DNA of 64,000 nt from NCBI RefSeq assembly GCF_035999195.1, contig NZ_DASYGY010000009.1, positions 1-64,000 of the forward strand, written 5' to 3'. The stretch is from Pseudoxanthomonas sp. GTDB taxonomy: Bacteria > Pseudomonadota > Gammaproteobacteria > Xanthomonadales > Xanthomonadaceae. The notes below the pieces were generated by a model, which saw only the letters and a list, made by a program, of their open reading frames with translations, had not been told where the DNA came from and ran no database searches. Of this stretch, positions 1 through 6,587 are shown piece after piece (positions within the stretch are counted from its first letter, which is position 1; each line of letters opens with the position of its first letter). The translations under genes were made by a program, and so were the position numbers.

Positions 1-491
1 TCGACCACCTTGTCGATGGCGATGGCCTGGCCGGCGTTGGCGCCGACCTGGAACAGCTGGCTGGAGAACGAGCCGTCCAGCAGCTTGGTGCCGTTGAACT
101 CGGACTGCTTGGCCACGCGATCGATTTCGGCGGTCAGCTGCTTGACTTCCGCGTTCAGCGCGGCGCGGTCGGACGACGAGTTGGTCGCGTTGGCCGACTG
201 CACCGACAGCTCACGGATGCGCTGCAGGTTGTTGCCGATCTCGGTCAGCGAACCTTCGGCGACCTGGGCCAGCGAGATGCCGTCGTTGGCATTTCGGACG
301 GCCACGTCCAGGCCGCGGATCTGCGTGCTGAAGCGTTCGGAGATGGCCAGACCGGCCGCGTCGTCCTTGGCGCTGTTGATGCGGAGACCCGACGACAGAC
401 GCTGGATGGTCGTGGCCAGCGAGGCGCCGCTGGTGCTCAGGTTGCGCTGAGCATTCAACGACATCGTGTTGGTGTTGATTACCTGTGCCAT
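1..491 (-). CDS. fliC: Flagellin, 5' part (gene runs off the window)
   Basis: Flagellin subunit, exported by the flagellar type III system and polymerised into the filament. Only the first 163 codons lie in the window. They cover the conserved N-terminal D0/D1 helices, which start MAQVINTN and include the typical LSSGLRINSAKDDAAG segment. The start codon at 491 is preceded by an AAGGA ribosome site. The protein is nearly identical to the neighbouring complete flagellin over its whole visible length, differing at a few residues around positions 95-105 and 130-145. It lies 81 bp downstream of that gene on the same strand, so it is probably the second gene of a tandem pair. The gap shows no promoter of its own that I recognise, so read-through is likely. 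The C-terminal half cannot be judged. Confidence 0.93.
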   Translation of the reverse strand, partial: MAQVINTNTMSLNAQRNLSTSGASLATTIQRLSSGLRINSAKDDAAGLAISERFSTQIRGLDVAVRNANDGISLAQVAEGSLTEIGNNLQRIRELSVQSANATNSSSDRAALNAEVKQLTAEIDRVAKQSEFNGTKLLDGSFSSQLFQVGANAGQAIAIDKVV

Positions 492-572
492 GAGAAGTTT
501 TCCTTAGGCGTTTGTCGCACGGGGGATGGAGATTCCAACGCTTCCCGGCCGTGCAACCCGGGACGCAAAGGC

Positions 573-1784
573 TTAGTTCCGCAGCAGGGACATCACGTTC
601 TGGGGCACCTGGTTGGCCTGGGCCAGCATGGCCGTGCCGGCCTGCTGCAGGATCTGGGTGCGGGTCAGTTCGGCGGTTTCCTTGGCGAAATCGGTATCGC
701 GGATGCGGCTGCGCGAGGCGGCCAGGTTTTCCGAGCTGGTCTGCAGGTTGGCGACCACCGAGGTGAAGCGGTTCTGGATGGCACCCAGGTCGGCGCGCGC
801 GCCGTTGACCGAGGTCAGGGCCTTGTCGACCACTTCCAGGGCGCGCTGCGAACCGGCGAAGGTGGTGATGTCCAGGCCCTGGACGAAGCTGTTGGTCGTG
901 GCCAGGTCGCCGCCGTTGGTACTGGTTTCGGTCAGGCCAAGGTTGGCGGCCGTCGACGCGGTGGCGCCGGCGACGACCGGCCCGCCGAAGGCGAGGGCGA
1001 ATTCCTGCCCGCCCTTGATGCCGGTCAGGTTGATGACGCCGGCCTTGACCTCGGCGTAGACGCCGGTCTCGCCCAGTCGGGCGTTCAGCGCGGCGGCCGC
1101 GCCCTGCGTGATCGACTGGCCGGCCTTCACTTCGAAGGCGCCGATGTCGAACGTCGTCGCGGTGCCGCCGGTCGGGGTGACCGTGACCTGCAACTGCGAG
1201 AAGGTGGTATCGGCCGCCGCCGCGTCAACGGCCAGCGCCGTACCGACGTAGCTGTTGGCGAAGGTCACGCCGCCCAGCGTCTGGGCGCGGGCGTCGACCA
1301 CCTTGTCGATGGCGATGGCCTGGCCGGCGTTGGCGCCGACCTGGAAGAGCTGGCTGGTGAACGAACCGTCCAGCAGCTTGGTGCCGTTGAAGTCGGCCTG
1401 CTTGGCGACGCGGTCGATTTCGGCGGTCAGCTGCTTGACTTCGGCGTTCAGGGCGGCGCGGTCGGACGCGGAGTTGCTGGCGTTGGAGGACTGCACGGCC
1501 AGTTCGCGGATGCGCTGCAGGTTGTTGCCGATTTCGGTCAGCGAACCTTCGGCGACCTGGGCCAGCGAGATGCCGTCGTTGGCATTGCGCACGGCCACGT
1601 CCAGGCCGCGGATCTGGGTGCTGAAGCGTTCGGAGATGGCCAGACCGGCGGCGTCGTCCTTCGCACTGTTGATGCGCAGGCCCGACGACAGGCGCTGGAT
1701 GGTGGTGGCCAGAGAGGCGCCGCTGGTGCTCAGGTTGCGCTGAGCGTTGAGCGACATCGTGTTGGTGTTGATTACCTGTGCCAT
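573..1784 (-). CDS. fliC: Flagellin (complete)
   Basis: Complete 403-residue flagellin. Conserved helical D0/D1 regions lie at both ends (about residues 1-170 and 315-403), with a Thr/Ala/Gly-rich variable D2/D3 centre. The C-terminus has the usual SRIRDTDFAKE and QANQVPQNVMSLLRN-type ending. The start at 1784 has a strong AGGAGA site about 6 bases upstream. About 95 bp upstream there is a very good sigma-28 (FliA) promoter, which makes this a late-class flagellar gene. A second, truncated-by-window flagellin follows on the same strand. Which of the two is the major filament subunit cannot be told from the sequence. Confidence 0.96.
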   Translation of the reverse strand: MAQVINTNTMSLNAQRNLSTSGASLATTIQRLSSGLRINSAKDDAAGLAISERFSTQIRGLDVAVRNANDGISLAQVAEGSLTEIGNNLQRIRELAVQSSNASNSASDRAALNAEVKQLTAEIDRVAKQADFNGTKLLDGSFTSQLFQVGANAGQAIAIDKVVDARAQTLGGVTFANSYVGTALAVDAAAADTTFSQLQVTVTPTGGTATTFDIGAFEVKAGQSITQGAAAALNARLGETGVYAEVKAGVINLTGIKGGQEFALAFGGPVVAGATASTAANLGLTETSTNGGDLATTNSFVQGLDITTFAGSQRALEVVDKALTSVNGARADLGAIQNRFTSVVANLQTSSENLAASRSRIRDTDFAKETAELTRTQILQQAGTAMLAQANQVPQNVMSLLRN

Positions 1785-2127
1785 GTTCGTCTCCTCTTAT
1801 TTGGATTCACGGCGTTGAAGGGAAAAGACGCTGCCGGTTTGTTTTGTTGGGCTAGTCGTCTTCGTGTTGCGAAATGAATAACGGCGCTCCCCAAAAAACC
1901 TTTAGGGGCCATGCGAAAAAATGTGCTAGGCCGCGGAAAGGCCTGTCTGGCAGGGATTCGCGCAGGAGAGGAAAAGCGTGACGAAGGCCCTAAAGAAGGC
2001 GCGGGCGCTGCCGTTAACCGCGCCCTTCCGACTGCAACGGCACGCGACCACGCGTGCGGGCGCGGGCGAGCGCCCGTGCGCGTGAACATGTGAAAGGTGA
2101 GCAAGCGCGCTCGCGCGCAGCGCGCGA
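1785..2127. other. Flagellin upstream region (343 bp)
   Basis: This stretch holds the flagellin 5' leader and sigma-28 promoter at 1785-1904. Next to the end of the secreted-protein gene at 2128 it has a run of alternating GCGCG-type sequence. I see no further gene in it. Both flanking genes lie on the minus strand. Confidence 0.6.
1878..1904 (-). promoter_or_regulatory. Sigma-28 (FliA) promoter of the flagellin genes
   Basis: Read on the minus strand, TAAA is followed after exactly 15 bases by GCCGTTAT. This matches the flagellar sigma-28 pattern TAAA-N15-GCCGATAA except for one base. It lies about 95 bp ahead of the flagellin start codon, leaving a leader of roughly 80 bases with a strong AGGAGA ribosome site. 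Confidence 0.85.
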
Positions 2128-2709
2128 TCAGGGTGTCGGTGTGGCGTTGCGCCAGGCGTCGGCGGGATCGGCGAGCAGGGATACGCCGCTCAGGCGGTAC
2201 TCGCAGCCGACCAGGGTGCGTCCCTGCAGGCTGGGATGTTCGGGCGGATAGACGACCAGCGCGTGCGCATCGTCCAGTGCGCCGGCAAGTGGCGCGTCCT
2301 TGCTCTCTTCCAGTGCACGCTCCAGTTGCACGGTGGCCTGCTCGATCGGATGGTTGACGAGCAGCAGGACGCGATTGTCAGTGATGACCACCGCGTCGCT
2401 GCGATGCCCCCACGCCTGTACCGGATCCTCCAGGCGGTAGAGATCCATCATCGGTGCGCTGTACTGGCGTTCGGTCTGGACGAACTCCGACGGACGCTCG
2501 CGCCGCAAGCGCGTCAGCAGGGCCGGCACGTCGGCCCTCGACGTGCGGCAGGTGAGCGCGTCGAGCAGCGTGTCGGCAGGGCCGGCCGCCGGTGCGGGCA
2601 GGGCAGTGGGCGAGGGTGCGACGACCGTCTGCGCGGACGACGTGAGCGTCGAAGCGGCCAACGACAGCGCCGCCAGCACCCGGGCCAGGGACTTACTCGA
2701 TCTGCGCAT
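2128..2709 (-). CDS. Hypothetical exported protein (193 aa)
   Basis: No function recognised. The first ~26 residues form a clear Sec signal peptide (RRSSK, then an Ala/Leu core ending TSSAQT), followed by a Pro/Ala linker to about residue 45 and a compact domain of about 145 residues. Two Cys (in LTCRTSR and VGCEY) could form a disulfide in the periplasm. Its start lies inside the last 17 bases of the upstream TPR-like gene, so the two are probably translationally coupled and act together. No terminator is evident before the flagellin leader. Confidence 0.75.
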   Translation of the reverse strand: MRRSSKSLARVLAALSLAASTLTSSAQTVVAPSPTALPAPAAGPADTLLDALTCRTSRADVPALLTRLRRERPSEFVQTERQYSAPMMDLYRLEDPVQAWGHRSDAVVITDNRVLLLVNHPIEQATVQLERALEESKDAPLAGALDDAHALVVYPPEHPSLQGRTLVGCEYRLSGVSLLADPADAWRNATPTP

Positions 2710-3547
2710 TCGCGTGGGCGGCGTCGAGCGCTTCCATGGCGTCGCGCGGCTTCAGCTTGCCGGCCTTCTCGAACGACGCGGCCGCCGCGTCTTCCTTCTT
2801 GTCGCCATGCAGGAGCAGCAGCACGTTGGCGTACTCGACATGGGCGATGGGCGAGTCGGGCGTCAGCTTCAGCGCGGTCTTGATGTGCGATTCGGCCTCG
2901 CTGGCCTTGGCGCCGTAGGTCAGGCCGCCGATCATCGCGCCGATCTTGTCGATGATCTCGGCGTGGTAGAGCGCCAGTGCGGTATGCGCTTCGGCATGCT
3001 TGGGTTCGCGCTCCAGCGTCGCATCCAGCGCGGCGCGCACCTTCCCGGCGATGCCCTGCTTGAGCGCCTTGGCGATGCTCAGGCCCTGGCTGTAGCGGCC
3101 CAGGGCGAAGGCGTGGCGGTAATGGCTGTTGGCTTCGTCCGGCAGCGCCTTGATCGCGGCCTCGGCCAGCTTGGCGGCCTGCTCGAAGCGCTTGAGCTGC
3201 TCTGCGTCGTCATCCACCAGGTAGGTGGCGTGGATGCCGATCGCCTTGACCGCGACGGAGGCGCCCAGCGGTCCGAGCGCCTCGCCGGCTTCGTACGCGG
3301 CCTGGAAGTCGCCGCGATGGAACGCACGCCACGCGTCCTGCAGGCGCTGCGCCAGATCGGCGGGCTCGATGCCCTTGGCGGCCTTGCCGGCGGCGGCGAT
3401 CAGTGCCATGGCGCGTTTCTCGTCGGGGTAGGGCTCCTGATCGCCGGCATGCAGGGCCGGCCACGCCTTCTTCAAGGCATCGCCGGCGTACGAATAGTTC
3501 TTGGCGTCGTGCGGAAACGGAGTCCACTTCGAAGATTTCGCTGCCAT
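2693..3547 (-). CDS. TPR-like helical repeat protein (284 aa)
   Basis: A cytoplasmic protein without signal peptide. Its body is a string of Ala-rich helix pairs resembling tetratricopeptide repeats: the segments around residues 60-90, 120-150, 165-205 and 215-275 show A-x-x-Y/H and the typical ALEREPKHAEAHTALALYHAE layout. The C-terminal half ends in repeats such as KTALKLTPDSPIAHVEYANVL. TPR folds mediate protein-protein contacts; the partner is unknown. A GGGAGGGATGATC ribosome site precedes the start. It overlaps the exported-protein gene downstream and is divergent from a phasin-family gene 164 bp away. Confidence 0.75.
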   Translation of the reverse strand: MAAKSSKWTPFPHDAKNYSYAGDALKKAWPALHAGDQEPYPDEKRAMALIAAAGKAAKGIEPADLAQRLQDAWRAFHRGDFQAAYEAGEALGPLGASVAVKAIGIHATYLVDDDAEQLKRFEQAAKLAEAAIKALPDEANSHYRHAFALGRYSQGLSIAKALKQGIAGKVRAALDATLEREPKHAEAHTALALYHAEIIDKIGAMIGGLTYGAKASEAESHIKTALKLTPDSPIAHVEYANVLLLLHGDKKEDAAAASFEKAGKLKPRDAMEALDAAHANAQIE

Positions 3548-3711
3548 CGATCATCCCTCCCAGGAAGCGGCGAGCATCGCCGCGAACGCGGTCCGCAGGC
3601 AACCCCTACGCAATCGGTGACACGAGCGGCCAATAGTGTGATTGCTCGACGCAGGCCGGACAGCATCACCTCATGAAAGCCGGCCACCGTGGCCGGCATG
3701 TGGATGCCCCC

Positions 3712-4128
3712 ATGGCCACCCGGAAGACCACCCGCAACAAGACTCCCGAACCCACCCTGCGCCACGTCTGGCTCGCCGGTCTCGGCCTGATCGCCGTGGG
3801 CCGTCGTGAAGCCATCGGCGCCGCCAACGATGCCGTCGGCAAGCTGCAGGCCGCGCGCCAGCAGGCGGAAGCGCTGGCCGAACAGGCCCAGCGCGACGTG
3901 CTGGGACGCCTGGCGGATGTCCGCGAACAGGGCGAGGCCAGCGTGGAGCGCTTCAGCGCCGACGTCGAAGCCCGCCTGCAGCCCGTGCTGGCCAAGCTGG
4001 GCCTGAAGACACCGGCCCGCAAGTCGGCCCCTCGTGCACGCAAGAAGCCGGCTGCCAAGCGCACGCGTCAGGCTGCTACGCCCCGCAAGGCCGCCGCGAA
4101 GCGGCCGGCACGCCGCAGCCGGGCCTGA
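3712..4128 (+). CDS. Phasin-family granule-associated protein (138 aa)
   Basis: A small phasin/PhaI-PhaF-type protein. Residues ~15-90 form a long amphipathic helical region (WLAGLGLIAVGRREAIG, then QARQQAEALAEQAQRD). From residue 105 on, the tail is Lys/Ala/Arg/Pro-rich and histone-like, as in PhaF and AlgP. Phasins coat hydrophobic storage granules, and the basic tail of PhaF is known to bind DNA. I chose the ATG at 3712; an in-frame ATG at 3673 is possible, but neither has a convincing ribosome site. A second protein of the same family is encoded at 10418-10981. No PHA synthase is in view, so the granule type is open. Confidence 0.8.
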   Translation: MATRKTTRNKTPEPTLRHVWLAGLGLIAVGRREAIGAANDAVGKLQAARQQAEALAEQAQRDVLGRLADVREQGEASVERFSADVEARLQPVLAKLGLKTPARKSAPRARKKPAAKRTRQAATPRKAAAKRPARRSRA

Positions 4129-4150
4129 GGGCCGGGCGAGTAACCAGAAG

Positions 4151-4175
4151 GAACGCCCCGCCTGTCGGGGCGTTC
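4151..4175 (+). terminator. Hairpin after the phasin gene
   Basis: A perfect 10-bp stem (GAACGCCCCG / CGGGGCGTTC) with a 5-base loop lies 22 bases after the stop codon. The T-run that follows is poor, so it is either a weak intrinsic terminator or a 3'-end stabilising hairpin. Confidence 0.65.
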
Positions 4176-4409
4176 TGCTGTGGCCGGTCGGAGCAGGGCC
4201 GGGGGTGGCGGAGCGCGGGAACGCGCCGTCGTCGCCGGGTGGCGCAGGCGGTCGCAATCGCCGCCCGCCGGAGCAGTTCCTTGATTTCCCTGTGGTCCGT
4301 GCCACGGAGCCCCCGGGACGAAGCAGGAGGTCCGGCACGTCGCGACGCGACGACGTCACCGCGCATCGCCGCCAGAACCGGCAGCCCCCGCCGGCGACGA
4401 TCGGGAGTC

Positions 4410-4428
4410 GAGGACAGTATCGGTCCTC
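4410..4428. promoter_or_regulatory. Dyad upstream of the WYL regulator gene
   Basis: GAGGAC and GTCCTC flank a 7-base spacer and sit 22 bases before the start codon at 4451. A symmetric element here is a natural candidate for autoregulation by the HTH/WYL protein encoded next to it. That assignment is inference from position and symmetry only. The remaining DNA between 4176 and 4409 shows no gene that I can support. Confidence 0.4.
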
Positions 4429-4450
4429 AATAGGCGCGCATACTGCGCCC

Positions 4451-5401
4451 ATGCTCAGCACCTCCAACCGTCTCCTCCGCCTGCTCTCGCTGATGCAGTC
4501 CCGTCGCCACTGGACCGGCGCGGAGCTGAGCCAGCGGCTGGACGTTGATCGCCGTACCCTCCGGCGCGATGTCGAACGTCTGCGCGAGCTGGGCTATCCC
4601 ATCGACGCCTCGCCCGGGCTGGGCGGCGGCTACCGTCTCGGGTCCGGCTCCGCCATGCCGCCGGTGCTGCTGGAAGACGACGAGGCCGTCGCGGTAGCGG
4701 TGGCCCTGCGCACGGCGGCCGCCAGCGTGGGACGGATGGAAGACACCTCGCTGCGCCTGTTGTCCAAACTGGACCAGTGGCTGCCCGCACGCCTGCGCAA
4801 GCGCGCCAGTGCGCTGTACTCGGTCACGCTCTCGCTGGCCGGCGGCGTGCCGACCTCCGATGTGGACCTGCTGCTGCGCATCGCCGGCGCATGCCGCGAC
4901 GGTTTCCGGCTGCGCATGCACTACCGCGACCGCAGCCAGCGCGCCACGGAGCGCCTGATCGAACCGCTGCGCCTGGTGCACACCGGCAGCCGCTGGTACC
5001 TGGTGGCATGGGACCTCAAGCGCGAGGACTGGCGGACGTTCCGTGTGGATCGCGTGCAGTCGCTGCACGACACCGGCACGCAGTTCCCGCCGCGGGAGTT
5101 CCCCGGTGACGTGGCCGACTACGTGGCCAAGTCGATCACCCAGCCCTTCACCCGCTATCAGATCAGGCTGCGTCTGCCGGGCTCGATCGAAGAACAGGCC
5201 GCGCGCGTACCGACATGGTGCGGCATCCTCGAAGCCGGCGATGCGCACCACTGCCTGCTGGAGCTGGGCGCCGAATCGATCGACGCGCTGCTCGCGCTGA
5301 TTGCCCTGATCGGCCCGAAGTTCGAGATCGTCGACGACCGCGGACTGCTGCCGGAGCTTCGCGCGGCGTCGGCCCGGTTGGGCGATGCGCTGGCCGCCTG
5401 A
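4451..5401 (+). CDS. YafY-type HTH/WYL-domain transcriptional regulator
   Basis: A 316-residue regulator. Residues 1-60 form a DeoR-like winged helix-turn-helix (RLLRLLSLMQSRRHWTGAELS then DRRTLRRDVERLRELG). The middle (about 140-215) is a WYL domain with the hallmark SRWYLVAWDLKREDWRTFRVDR, and a C-terminal WCX-like extension follows. WYL proteins sense ligands, often nucleic-acid fragments, and the YafY group is frequently induced by stress. The ATG at 4451 is preferred because the HTH begins immediately after it. No ribosome site is evident, and the transcript may be nearly leaderless. A symmetric GAGGAC/GTCCTC element lies just upstream. Confidence 0.9.
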   Translation: MLSTSNRLLRLLSLMQSRRHWTGAELSQRLDVDRRTLRRDVERLRELGYPIDASPGLGGGYRLGSGSAMPPVLLEDDEAVAVAVALRTAAASVGRMEDTSLRLLSKLDQWLPARLRKRASALYSVTLSLAGGVPTSDVDLLLRIAGACRDGFRLRMHYRDRSQRATERLIEPLRLVHTGSRWYLVAWDLKREDWRTFRVDRVQSLHDTGTQFPPREFPGDVADYVAKSITQPFTRYQIRLRLPGSIEEQAARVPTWCGILEAGDAHHCLLELGAESIDALLALIALIGPKFEIVDDRGLLPELRAASARLGDALAA

Positions 5402-5433
5402 GCTCCGCCCACTGACCATCCACCGGTTGGCGT

Positions 5434-5455
5434 AGAGCGGAGCTTGCTCCGCTGC
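5434..5455. repeat. Short palindrome between convergent regulator genes
   Basis: AGCGGAGC-TT-GCTCCGCT (core 5436-5453) forms a hairpin 33 bases after the WYL gene stop and 86 bases from the end of the convergent TetR gene. It could end both transcripts. It resembles the dispersed palindromes found elsewhere in this window but is a different sequence. Confidence 0.55.
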
Positions 5456-5540
5456 CGTTCGTTTCCCGAGGCACCTGTGCCGTCCGTCGTGCAGCAAGCT
5501 CGACGCTGCGCCACAGGGCACGGGCAACGATGGGGCGGCG

Positions 5541-6167
5541 TCAGACGGTGTACGCCTGCGTCAGCGTATTCAGGTGCACGCGCTCGGCATCACGCAGGAA
5601 CGGCGCCACCAGCATCATGACCTGCACGATGCCCTGGCGGATGGCGGCCTGTTCGTCCTTCTCGCCGCGCGTGGCCGCGTAGTTCAGCCAGAACGTGGAA
5701 ATCACCAGCACGTTGGTGGCGGTGGCGGCCAGTTCCGCCGCCGACGCGCGCATCACACCCGCATGGCCCATGCCGCGCATCACCGCGTGCGCACTGTCGT
5801 CGGCACGCTTGAGGATGCGGGCGAAGCGCATGCGCAGGCGGCGGTTGCGGCTGAGGATCTCGACCAGGTCGCGGTACAGGAACCGGTAATCCCAGATGCA
5901 CTCGAACACCAGGTGCAACTGCAGCCAGATGTCCTCCAGCCCCGGCAGCCGGTCGGTGGGGGGAGTGAGGGCGGCATCCATGCGCTCTTCGTACCGCGCG
6001 AAGAGCTGCTCGATGATGTCGTCCTTGTTGCGGAAGTGGTAGTACAGGTTGCCCGGGCTGATTTCCAGCTCGTCGGCGATGTGGTTCGTCGTGACATGAG
6101 GCTCGCCCTGCATGTTGAACATCGCGAGGGCGGCATCGAGGATGCGCTGGCGGGTATCGCGCGCCAT
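5541..6167 (-). CDS. TetR/AcrR-family transcriptional regulator
   Basis: A 208-residue TetR-type repressor. Residues 1-50 are the DNA-binding HTH (DTRQRILDAALAMFNMQG, then ISPGNLYYHFRNKDDII). The rest is an all-helical ligand-binding domain, probably responding to an acyl-CoA or related lipid given its setting. It starts 11 bp after the acyl-CoA-binding-protein gene on the same strand, so the two form an operon divergent from the fatty acyl-CoA reductase gene. Its likely target is the shared 151-bp region at 6437-6587, which contains palindromes. The ligand is an inference. Confidence 0.93.
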   Translation of the reverse strand: MARDTRQRILDAALAMFNMQGEPHVTTNHIADELEISPGNLYYHFRNKDDIIEQLFARYEERMDAALTPPTDRLPGLEDIWLQLHLVFECIWDYRFLYRDLVEILSRNRRLRMRFARILKRADDSAHAVMRGMGHAGVMRASAAELAATATNVLVISTFWLNYAATRGEKDEQAAIRQGIVQVMMLVAPFLRDAERVHLNTLTQAYTV

Positions 6168-6178
6168 CCGGGCCGATC

Positions 6179-6436
6179 CTAGGCCAGCAGCTTCTTCACC
6201 AGGTCCACGTACTTCTTCTGCGCGTCCTCCTGCGACGTGCCCTTGAGCTTGGCCCAGGCTTCGTACTTGGCGGTGCCGACGAAGTCGAAGAAGCCGGGCT
6301 TGTCGCCCTTCACGTCACCTTCCGCGCCCTGTTTGTACAGCCCGTACAGGCGCAGCAGCGTGTCGTTGTCCGGGCGCTCGCTCAGCGTCTGGATGTCCCT
6401 GGATGCCTGCTCGAACGCGTTCTTCAGATCTGCCAT
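6179..6436 (-). CDS. Acyl-CoA-binding protein (ACBP)
   Basis: An 85-residue protein with the ACBP four-helix signature: LLRLYGLYKQGAEGDV, then KPGFFDFVGTAKYEAWAKLKG. The Tyr and Lys residues that contact the CoA phosphate and adenine are at the expected places. ACBP binds medium- and long-chain acyl-CoA in the cytoplasm and presents it to enzymes. The start at 6436 is set by a GGGAGG ribosome site and by the family's usual N-terminus; an in-frame extension to 6589 lacks support. It is divergent from a fatty acyl-CoA reductase and cotranscribed with a TetR regulator, which suggests that it feeds that enzyme. ACBP is uncommon in bacteria but recurrent in this family. Confidence 0.94.
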   Translation of the reverse strand: MADLKNAFEQASRDIQTLSERPDNDTLLRLYGLYKQGAEGDVKGDKPGFFDFVGTAKYEAWAKLKGTSQEDAQKKYVDLVKKLLA

Positions 6437-6467
6437 GGATGATCCCTCCCAGTGATCGGGGCCATCA

Positions 6468-6520
6468 CACCACGGGTGGTGGGGGCGGTCAATCCGTGAC
6501 GGGATTGTCGAATCCGGATC
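6468..6520. promoter_or_regulatory. Palindromes in the ACBP/acyl-CoA-reductase divergent promoter
   Basis: Three symmetric elements sit in a 53-bp stretch: CACCAC-GG-GTGGTG (6468-6481), CAATCC-N6-GGATTG (6490-6507) and ATCCGGAT (6512-6519). The second has the size and arm length expected for a TetR-type operator. The neighbouring TetR gene makes it the best candidate regulator, although direct evidence is absent. Confidence 0.45.
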
Positions 6521-6587
6521 GCTCTGGCAACGTAGCCCGCAGGGCGGTCGGAGGGGCTGGCCCACACATTGCGAGGGTTGGGACGTC

